Source: Patescibacteria group bacterium (GTDB lineage: Bacteria > Patescibacteriota > Minisyncoccia > Phycocordibacterales > PALSA-1337). Taken from it: a stretch of 9,525 bases of DNA. The translations under genes were made by a program, and so were the position numbers. The stretch is taken from positions 1-9,525 of the forward strand of contig JAGWNR010000016.1 of the NCBI GenBank assembly GCA_028871265.1, given 5' to 3'. The notes beneath the pieces were generated by a model, which had not been told where the DNA came from, did no database searches, and saw nothing but the letters and a program-made list of their open reading frames with translations. The stretch's first letter is position 1, and each line of letters starts with the position of its first letter. Below, one piece after another: positions 5,284-9,525 of this stretch.

Positions 5284-5357
5284 CCGCCCTTAGCTCAGTT
5301 GGTTAGAGCACAGAGCTTATACCTCTGGGGTCCTAGGTTCGAATCCTAGAGGGCGGA
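5284..5357 (+). tRNA. tRNA-Ile, anticodon UAU
   Basis: A complete 74-nt cloverleaf. Acceptor CCGCCCT/AGGGCGG, D stem GCTC/GAGC with an AGTTGGTTA loop, anticodon stem CAGAG/CTCTG with the 7-nt loop CTTATAC, 5-nt variable region GGGTC, T stem CTAGG/CCTAG with loop TTCGAAT, discriminator A. CCA is not encoded. Loop positions 34-36 read TAT, so it should decode AUA as isoleucine. Most bacteria read AUA with a CAU-anticodon tRNA whose C34 is changed to lysidine by TilS; a genomic UAU anticodon is uncommon and needs other limits on misreading AUG. The first pair is C1-G72 rather than the G1-C72 or A1-U72 more usual for tRNA-Ile. It converges with recG, whose stop lies 16 nt beyond. Confidence 0.93.
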
Positions 5358-5372
5358 CAAATAAAAAATCAT

Positions 5373-7796
5373 CTATTCAAAATGCACGGCATTACTTTTC
5401 CTTTTTTCTAATTCTTTTTTGACCAAGGGGAATCGCGTAAATGTCGGATCGGTGTCCAGGAGGTGCGCCGCTTCGGTGCGAGCAGCCTCAACCATTTTCA
5501 AATTTTTCAAGGCTTCCATGGCAATGTCTGAAATGCCCCATTGCTTTAGTCCAGAGAGATCGCCAGCGCCACGCAAAGCCAGATCAAATTCAGCCAGCTC
5601 AAAACCATTTTTCGCCCGGGTGAAATTTTTTAGCCGTGCCAAAGTTTTACCGCCGGCTTTTTCGACAATGACGAAACAATACGCTTGGTGTTCGCTCCTA
5701 ATGACACGGCCGCGCAGTTGATGGAGCTGGGCGAGACCAAATCGCTCGGCACCCTCGATCACAATCATGGTGGCGTTCGGTACGTTGACGCCTACCTCGA
5801 CGACCGAGGTGGCGCAGAGAATGTCGATTTTGCCGGCTTTGAAATCCAGCATGACTCGATCTTTGTCGTCTGGCTTCATTTTGCTATGGAGAACACCGAT
5901 TTCCCGATCAGGGAAAATTGATTTTTTGAGACGCTTGGCTTCGGCTTTGACTGATTTTGCTTCTAGTGCCAGCTCTTTGTCTGGATCTGGTTCGTCAATG
6001 CGCGGACAGATGACGTAGGCTTGGCGGCCGGCGGTGAGCTCGTCGCGGATTTTTTCATACATATCAGCGCGTTTTGTCGGAGTAACTATTTCGGTTTTGA
6101 CAGGTTTCCGACCGGCGGGCATTTGATCGAGGAGAGTGAGGTCAAGGTCGCCGTATAGAGTGAGCGCCAGGGTGCGGGGGATTGGTGTGGCGGTCATGGA
6201 TAATAAATGAGGGGCATGCGGAAAGAAAGCAGGAACACCCTTCTCGGCGAACACCGTCGCGGCTGGCTCGCCGCGCGGTTCCTTCTCGTGCCGTCGCGCT
6301 GCGAAAGTCGCCTCGAAAGGTATTCCAGCTTTCTTTCCAGTATTCTTCCTCACTAATTCCGCTCTTTGACGCGTACCAAATCTGTGTTGCTCGTCAATGA
6401 TGGCCATGGCCAGATGCTTGAATTCGACGGATTTTTGGATAATGGCGTGAGTGCCGATTAGAATGGGAATATCGCCTTCGTGGACCCACTTTAACAATTG
6501 GGTGCGCGAAATATCGGTCCAACTTTTCGGGTTCACTTTTGAAGGAAATTTACGACAGCCGGAACCGGTAATGAGACCGACGTTTATGCCGAGGTATGAA
6601 AAATATTGGATAAAAGATTCAAAATGTTGCGTGGCCAAAATTTCGGTAGGGCAGAGATAGGCGACCTGGAGGTGGCCGGTTTGACGGCCAATTGGTCGCG
6701 AAGTGACGGCGGCGTAGGCGGCCGCGGCGGCGACGGCAGTTTTGCCACTGCCCACATCACCTTCCAAGAGGCGCGACATTGGTTTGCCGCGACGCATGTC
6801 GGCGATAATGGCGGCAATGGCGGAGTACTGGGCCTCGGTGGCAGGGAAAGGAAAACGCCGAACAAATTCGTTTATAGCTTTGTCGTCTGTTTCTATGGAA
6901 AAGGCGGGGTTGGCTTCGTAGGCGCGTCTGGTGGCTTGTTTTAATAATTGAATAAAGAAGATTTCTTCGAAAGCAAAGCGTTTACGTGCGGCCTCGGCGT
7001 CGCTTTTTTTCAATGGCACATGGATCCAAATGAGAGCGCTATGCAAAGATGGCAGATTGTATTTGGCTAATATTTCTTTTGGTAAAGGATCGTCCAGGCT
7101 TTCAATTATGCCGCTCTTTAAAATTTTTTGAAGGACATGATAAATCCAGTTGGAGGATACGCCGCGGGATTCGGGATAGACGGGAAATAGATTGTGTTCG
7201 GGACCGTTTGCGCCAAAGAGCGAGTCGCCAACACCGATGGGTAGTTTGTCGACTTTTTCAATTTTTGGATTGGAGAAGAAGAGATGACCGGCTGCTTGAG
7301 GTCTCTCAAAAGAAGCCATACCTGCGCGTTCATTGTCATCTTCATATTCGACAGTTATTTCGTTTTCTGCTTTTAAATTTTGATTTTCATTTTTCCATTT
7401 TGCTTTTTCCATTTTGCTTTTCTTCTGGCTGACTTTTCCTTCAATCCTAACTAGCGTGCCTTCACCGAACATTTTGGCCAAATATGGCTGGTTGAACCAA
7501 ACGCACTGGACAGAGCCGCTCTCATCCTCGACAATTGCACTTCCCATAGGAATTTTGCTGCGGAAACCCTTGCTGGTCTTTAATTTTGAAATTTTACCAA
7601 AGACGACCGCCGTTTCGCCGCGTACTAAACTGCCAATATTTTTTATCTCGGCGGTGTCGCCGTAACGTACTGGAAAATGATAGAGGAGATCGCCGGCAGT
7701 TTCGATGCCCAGGCGCGAGAGTGCCCGAGCCTGGCCAGGCAAAACGCGGCTGATTTTGGATATCGGGGTGGTGAGGGAAATTTGAGGTTTTTGCAT
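5373..7796 (-). CDS. recG: RecG, ATP-dependent DNA helicase (branch migration)
   Basis: RecG reverses stalled replication forks and migrates Holliday junctions. The 807 residues exceed the roughly 690 usual. An N-terminal wedge/OB region (about 1-235) with LPGQARALSRLGIETAGDLLYHFPVRY near the start precedes the superfamily 2 helicase core: Walker A GDVGSGKT (about 345-352), DEQH box DEQHRFG (about 467), motif III SMTATPIP (about 533), and motif VI QLRGRV with the RecG-type HQLRGRVIRSEHQ context (about 690). The end has GISDIAMEALKNLKMVEAAR, as in the RecG/TRG region. Two insertions explain the extra length. One, after GKVSQ in the OB domain (about 120-175), is lysine/glutamate-rich. The other (about 485-525, RHEKEPRGEPAATVFAEKG) sits between motifs II and III and is encoded by the palindrome at 6220-6338. 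The ATG at 7796 is preferred over a TTG at 7814, which would fall before the TACAAT box 6 nt upstream. No frameshift is seen. Confidence 0.96.
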   Translation of the reverse strand: MQKPQISLTTPISKISRVLPGQARALSRLGIETAGDLLYHFPVRYGDTAEIKNIGSLVRGETAVVFGKISKLKTSKGFRSKIPMGSAIVEDESGSVQCVWFNQPYLAKMFGEGTLVRIEGKVSQKKSKMEKAKWKNENQNLKAENEITVEYEDDNERAGMASFERPQAAGHLFFSNPKIEKVDKLPIGVGDSLFGANGPEHNLFPVYPESRGVSSNWIYHVLQKILKSGIIESLDDPLPKEILAKYNLPSLHSALIWIHVPLKKSDAEAARKRFAFEEIFFIQLLKQATRRAYEANPAFSIETDDKAINEFVRRFPFPATEAQYSAIAAIIADMRRGKPMSRLLEGDVGSGKTAVAAAAAYAAVTSRPIGRQTGHLQVAYLCPTEILATQHFESFIQYFSYLGINVGLITGSGCRKFPSKVNPKSWTDISRTQLLKWVHEGDIPILIGTHAIIQKSVEFKHLAMAIIDEQHRFGTRQRAELVRKNTGKKAGIPFEATFAARRHEKEPRGEPAATVFAEKGVPAFFPHAPHLLSMTATPIPRTLALTLYGDLDLTLLDQMPAGRKPVKTEIVTPTKRADMYEKIRDELTAGRQAYVICPRIDEPDPDKELALEAKSVKAEAKRLKKSIFPDREIGVLHSKMKPDDKDRVMLDFKAGKIDILCATSVVEVGVNVPNATMIVIEGAERFGLAQLHQLRGRVIRSEHQAYCFVIVEKAGGKTLARLKNFTRAKNGFELAEFDLALRGAGDLSGLKQWGISDIAMEALKNLKMVEAARTEAAHLLDTDPTFTRFPLVKKELEKRKSNAVHFE
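6220..6338. repeat. Palindromic element inside recG (in-frame insertion)
   Basis: Outer arms GGAAAGAAAGC (6220-6230) and GCTTTCTTTCC (6328-6338) are perfect 11-bp inverses. Moving inward, GGAA/TTCC, ACC/GGT, TTC/GAA and GGCGA/TCGCC continue the pairing with single or double mismatches to 6250/6308. A separate GCGGC/GCCGC hairpin (6259-6274) is in the middle. The element is clearly GC-richer than the rest of recG. It encodes about 40 residues between helicase motifs II and III that ordinary RecG proteins lack. It resembles in principle the Rickettsia palindromic elements, which insert in frame into genes, but no homology to those is claimed. Confidence 0.7.
7390..7417. repeat. 14-bp tandem duplication in recG
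   Basis: TTTTTCCATTTTGC occurs twice head to tail (7390-7403, 7404-7417). It lies in the AT-rich segment encoding the lysine-rich OB-domain insertion of RecG (KMEKAKWKNEN). Since 14 is not a multiple of three, the two copies are read in different frames. Confidence 0.8.
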
Positions 7797-7802
7797 GTTT
7801 GA

Positions 7803-7808
7803 ATTGTA
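7803..7808 (-). promoter_or_regulatory. -10 box of recG
   Basis: TACAAT on the minus strand ends 6 nt before the ATG at 7796, which again implies a leaderless or near-leaderless message. No good -35 box is seen. Confidence 0.45.
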
Positions 7809-7832
7809 AGTCAAAAAACAAAGTTGTACCTC

Positions 7833-7860
7833 TTGACTTAATCAAAAATGTTTATATACT
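7833..7860 (+). promoter_or_regulatory. Promoter of the ribbon-helix-helix gene
   Basis: -35 TTGACT (7833-7838), 16-nt spacer, -10 TATACT (7855-7860). Predicted start near 7867, giving a leader of about 36 nt before the ATG at 7903. It is back to back with the recG promoter, 25 bp apart. Confidence 0.7.
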
Positions 7861-7902
7861 GTTGTCAGTTGTCTGTAAACAAACAAAACAAAAGACTGGT
7901 TT

Positions 7903-8235
7903 ATGAATGATATATTAAAACATCTGGGTCTTTTCCCAAGCAAGATAAGTGGTATTGTTGATCATCCGAGGCAGGATCAATCAAGACAAATAACCTTGCT
8001 GTTTCCACCCAAAGCTTGGCAAGAGCTTGAAAAAGTTATGGTCAAGACGGGTAGAAATTCCACAGTTGAAGTTCTTCGTGAAGCTCTGACAATCTATTCT
8101 GTCATTGTTGAACATCGTTCAGTTGGTGGAAAAGTTGTCTTCAAAAACATCAACGGTTCTGAAGAACAATTGAATTTTCCACGACTTCCATCCGATAAGT
8201 TGCCTCTAGAGCCGACATCGGAATACGGTTGGTGA
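7903..8235 (+). CDS. Ribbon-helix-helix (CopG/MetJ-like) protein
   Basis: A 110-residue protein. After a loose N-terminus (1-27), residues 28-72 fit a ribbon-helix-helix fold: strand SRQITLLFPP (27-36), helix A KAWQELEKVMVKTG (37-50), a turn at RNS, and helix B TVEVLREALTIYSVIVEH (54-71). The tail (GGKVVFKNINGSEEQLNFPRLP) looks like a beta hairpin followed by a proline-rich end. The family usually binds DNA as dimers, often as repressors or antitoxins. No toxin gene overlaps or follows it: the gene has its own promoter and terminator, so it looks like a single-gene regulator rather than half of a toxin-antitoxin pair. The nearest palindromic operators are at 8560-8622, making it a candidate binder, with proximity the only argument. 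The ATG at 7903 has no Shine-Dalgarno site. The fold is likely, the targets unknown. Confidence 0.75.
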   Translation: MNDILKHLGLFPSKISGIVDHPRQDQSRQITLLFPPKAWQELEKVMVKTGRNSTVEVLREALTIYSVIVEHRSVGGKVVFKNINGSEEQLNFPRLPSDKLPLEPTSEYGW

Positions 8236-8264
8236 AAATCAATATTACCAATCTAAACAATCAC

Positions 8265-8297
8265 AGCGCGGAAATGAACCTCCGCGCTTTTCTTTTT
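8265..8297 (+). terminator. Terminator of the ribbon-helix-helix gene
   Basis: A perfect 8-bp stem, AGCGCGGA/TCCGCGCT (8265-8272, 8281-8288), has an 8-nt loop and is followed by TTTCTTTTT. The opposite strand has no T run after the stem, so it ends only the plus transcript. Confidence 0.9.
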
Positions 8298-8300
8298 ATC

Positions 8301-8549
8301 TTATCTAGTTGAAGTGGCAGCCGGAGCGGGGCAAACAAACTGGCAATTAGGGCCGCTGGCACTAATCCAGGTGCCGTCAGAGCATTGCATGGCCTGCATG
8401 GTACAAGCATGGTTAGTAGATGTGGCCGGAGTGTTTGGAACCTCGGGGATAGGAGGCAAAAGTGACGGCCGATTGGCACGTAACATGATTGAACCGGCGG
8501 CGACGGCCAAAATCACTATAATTATAATGGCGATGAATGTTCGGAACAT
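8301..8549 (-). CDS. Small membrane-anchored four-cysteine protein
   Basis: An 82-residue protein. Residues 4-22 (TFIAIIIIVILAVAAGSIM) form one hydrophobic segment, a membrane anchor or uncleaved signal, with few positive charges before it. A proline-rich linker follows (28-45, PSLLPPIPEVPNTPATST), then an outer module with cysteines at 49, 56, 69 and 73 arranged as CTMQAMQC-SDGTW...GPNCQFVCP, and a Pro/Ala/Thr tail. The four cysteines probably make two disulfides outside the cell. I associate this C-x6-C-DG(T/S)...GPNCxF(x)CP pattern with small proteins of Patescibacteria; this is memory, not a search. The function is unknown. The ATG at 8549 lies 6 nt after a TATAAT box; a TTG at 8564 would lie upstream of that box. 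The promoter is embedded in three palindromes, so expression is probably controlled. Confidence 0.78.
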   Translation of the reverse strand: MFRTFIAIIIIVILAVAAGSIMLRANRPSLLPPIPEVPNTPATSTNHACTMQAMQCSDGTWISASGPNCQFVCPAPAATSTR

Positions 8550-8555
8550 GGTTGT

Positions 8556-8584
8556 ATTATACAAGGTCAGACCTTGTATTTACA
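8556..8584 (-). promoter_or_regulatory. Promoter of the four-cysteine protein gene
   Basis: On the minus strand the -10 TATAAT (8561-8556) ends 6 nt before the ATG. The 17-nt spacer (8562-8578) lies wholly inside the first 19-bp palindrome. The -35 position (8584-8579) reads TGTAAA, a poor match. A protein on the palindrome would block RNA polymerase directly. Confidence 0.6.
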
Positions 8585-8622
8585 TAGGTTGGACCTTATA
8601 CAGTACAAGGTCAGACCTTGTA
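8560..8622. repeat. Three tandem palindromes (operator-like)
   Basis: TACAAGGTCAGACCTTGTA is a perfect 19-bp palindrome with a central A. It occurs at 8560-8578 and again, identically, at 8604-8622. Between them, 8581-8600 is a decayed copy (TACATAGGTTGGACCTTATA). The centres are about 22 bp apart, close to two helical turns, so bound dimers would lie on one face. The first copy overlaps the -10 box and fills the spacer of the promoter of the 8301-8549 gene. Confidence 0.85.
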
Positions 8623-8775
8623 CTGATGGCTTATAATAAGGATTAAATTGCCTGTAAATCTTGCCTTTTATGCAATATGTGTCCATGTATTTTTTCTGTT
8701 GCAAAGTGTGCTACCATTATAGTCTTCAAGGTCGAATTATTGTCAGCTTAATCTATCGTCTCTGACGAAACGAAT

Positions 8776-8847
8776 ATGAAAGACAACAAACCGACTCAAA
8801 ATCCAGCTCCCGCAACAGAGCCAAAGCCAGAAGGTGAAACCAAGTAG
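8776..8847 (+). CDS. Putative 23-residue proline-rich peptide
   Basis: The reading frame ATG...TAG encodes 23 residues, beginning MKDNKPTQNPAPATEP and ending KPEGETK. It is rich in Pro, Lys, Glu and Thr, has no hydrophobic stretch, and is probably disordered. A possible -10 TATAGT (8718-8723) would give a leader of roughly 45 nt. No clear Shine-Dalgarno site is seen. A strong terminator follows 20 nt after the stop, so something is transcribed here in the plus direction. The ORF is short enough to arise by chance; the alternative is that the transcript is a small RNA. I recall similar tiny Pro/Glu-rich proteins annotated in Patescibacteria, but cannot check this here. Confidence 0.45.
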   Translation: MKDNKPTQNPAPATEPKPEGETK

Positions 8848-8850
8848 TTC

Positions 8851-8863
8851 GACCAGTCTGGTC
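8851..8863. repeat. 13-bp perfect palindrome before the terminator
   Basis: GACCAG-T-CTGGTC lies between the stop of the 23-codon ORF and the terminator hairpin. It has no T run after it. It may be a binding site or a small 3' hairpin. Confidence 0.5.
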
Positions 8864-8867
8864 TAAG

Positions 8868-8896
8868 AAAAAGCCACTCATATAGAGTGGCTTTTT
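8868..8896. terminator. Bidirectional terminator between convergent units
   Basis: The stem AAAAAGCCACTC/GAGTGGCTTTTT (8868-8879, 8885-8896) has an ATATA loop. With A and T tracts on both sides it can end the plus-strand unit at 8776-8847 and the minus-strand gene at 8913-9335, whose stop is 17 nt away. Confidence 0.92.
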
Positions 8897-8912
8897 CACT
8901 GTTTGGAGCGAA

Positions 8913-9335
8913 TTATTTAATTTTGGAAATGGACAAGTGAAAACTCATATATGAAAGGTACGCTGCCACTGCCGTGCCGATCCACGATAGCCAGAGCGGC
9001 ACTGTCCAGCCGGCGATGACGATATCGACGCCAAAGAATAGGCGAATCAAATGAGCCAAAGCGACAGCGCCCAAAATAATGCCGACCAGGACAAAAAAGG
9101 TCGATCGGCTCAAGGTTGGCGTCTTGCCAATGTGCCAGCCGTAATGGACAAGGACGATAAATAGAGCCGCGTCAAAAATCATCCATGGCATAATCATTCC
9201 TACAGTTATATTTGCACCGATAAAATGCACCGGTAATAATTTTGCAGCATATAGCCACCAGCTGCAAATGAAATCACCTAAAACTAGGCCGGATAGAAAT
9301 TTGGCAAACTCATGAAGTTTGTGATGGTGAGACAT
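8913..9335 (-). CDS. Four-helix integral membrane protein, function unknown
   Basis: A 140-residue hydrophobic protein with about four membrane segments: roughly 12-33 (FLSGLVLGDFICSWWLYAAKLL), 42-65 (NITVGMIMPWMIFDAALFIVLVHY), 79-101 (TFFVLVGIILGAVALAHLIRLFF) and 107-131 (AGWTVPLWLSWIGTAVAAYLSY). A histidine-rich start (MSHHHKLHE) and a basic tail (HLSISKIK) lie at the ends. There is a charged or polar residue in several helices (D21, D55, H95), but no motif I can tie to a family. The ATG at 9335 is the natural start; no ribosome binding site is visible. The start codon falls within a 10-bp inverted repeat (9335-9365) that also covers the likely -10 box, so the gene may be controlled from there. 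It ends at the shared terminator at 8868-8896. Confidence 0.8.
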   Translation of the reverse strand: MSHHHKLHEFAKFLSGLVLGDFICSWWLYAAKLLPVHFIGANITVGMIMPWMIFDAALFIVLVHYGWHIGKTPTLSRSTFFVLVGIILGAVALAHLIRLFFGVDIVIAGWTVPLWLSWIGTAVAAYLSYMSFHLSISKIK

Positions 9336-9365
9336 GACAATATTTTTATGCTTATAATATTGTCA
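9335..9365. repeat. 10-bp inverted repeat over the start of the membrane-protein gene
   Basis: TGACAATATT (9335-9344) and AATATTGTCA (9356-9365) are perfect inverses with an 11-nt spacer. They span the first base of the start codon and a minus-strand TATTAT (9359-9354) that could be the -10 box. The repeat could be an operator or an RNA hairpin at the start codon. Confidence 0.65.
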
Positions 9366-9395
9366 GTATAACAAACTTTGGCCGGAAGTTTTTCA

Positions 9396-9525
9396 TTAAA
9401 TCGGATTACGGCCTTGGATGATGCGTATAAGCACCAAAATGATTGCCGCTACCAGGAGTAGCTGAATAAACCAGGAAATAACGTGGAAGCCAATGAATCC
9501 GACAGCCCACAAAATTACCAAAATT
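9396..9525 (-). CDS. DUF5670/lmo0937-family small membrane protein (partial, 5' end outside the window)
   Basis: The last 42 residues of a frame that enters from the right edge. They read ILVILWAVGFIGFHVISWF, then IQLLLVAAIILVLIRIIQGRNPI, then TAA. The pattern of two short hydrophobic segments, a G-rich turn, and a final LIRIIQGR matches the lmo0937/DUF5670 family, which is about 50 residues long, so only some 5-8 residues should be missing. The family is predicted to be membrane-bound and has no established function. The gene lies 60 nt upstream of the four-helix membrane-protein gene on the same strand, with only a weak hairpin (9372-9390) between them. Confidence 0.8.
   Translation of the reverse strand, partial: ILVILWAVGFIGFHVISWFIQLLLVAAIILVLIRIIQGRNPI

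Noticed and set aside
5373..7796. Possible frameshift or pseudogene status of recG because of its extra length
   Set aside because: The frame is continuous and all helicase motifs and the C-terminal region are intact; in-frame insertions explain the size.
7903..8235. Ribbon-helix-helix protein as antitoxin of a toxin-antitoxin pair
   Set aside because: No partner gene overlaps or follows in the same direction; a terminator lies 30 nt downstream.
8560..8622. Possible CRISPR-like array
   Set aside because: There are only three short palindromic units with 2-3 bp between them and no spacers; operator sites fit better.
8314..8646. 110-codon plus-strand frame opposite the four-cysteine gene
   Set aside because: It crosses the promoter and all three palindromes. 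The minus frame has a membrane anchor, a cysteine motif and a TATAAT box.

Overview
The window looks like a chromosomal segment of an uncultivated bacterium, probably of the Patescibacteria/Candidate Phyla Radiation (Parcubacteria-like). This is inferred from small single-gene units, the near absence of Shine-Dalgarno sites, several -10 boxes only 6-9 nt from the start codon, tRNA and tmRNA genes without an encoded CCA, and a small secreted protein with a C...C-DGT...GPNC motif that I associate with this group. TGA is used as a stop by several genes, so the recoded-UGA lineages (Absconditabacteria, Gracilibacteria) are unlikely.

Left region (1-1420): three small minus-strand genes. Two unrelated hypothetical genes (213-530 and 856-1044) each have a TTGACA promoter, a nearly identical ~70-nt 5' leader that begins at the predicted transcription start and ends at the ATG, and their own terminator. 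The third (1144-1386) is a GIY-YIG endonuclease-like protein.

Ribosome-rescue block (1448-2384, minus): smpB is followed 11 nt later by the tmRNA gene (1520-1920), which encodes an unusually long 24-codon tag, then a terminator. SmpB and tmRNA release stalled ribosomes and tag the products for proteolysis. FtsH, encoded further on, is one of the proteases known to degrade tagged proteins.

Middle (2400-5357, plus): a hairpin-rich intergenic element, a zinc-ribbon-like protein of unknown function (2644-3081) with its own promoter and terminator, ftsH (3268-5226) preceded by three 17-bp direct repeats, and a tRNA-Ile with the rare UAU anticodon (5284-5357).

RecG block (5373-7796, minus): a full-length RecG branch-migration helicase enlarged by two insertions. 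The one between helicase motifs II and III is encoded by a 119-bp palindromic, GC-rich element that looks inserted in frame.

Right region (7833-9525): a ribbon-helix-helix protein divergent from recG; a small membrane-anchored four-cysteine protein whose promoter carries three tandem palindromes; a 23-codon ORF closed by a strong two-way terminator; a four-helix membrane protein; and the end of a DUF5670/lmo0937-like membrane protein running off the window.

No CRISPR array, integrase or transposase is visible. The most novel-looking signals are the duplicated 5' leader on unrelated genes and the palindromic element inside recG.
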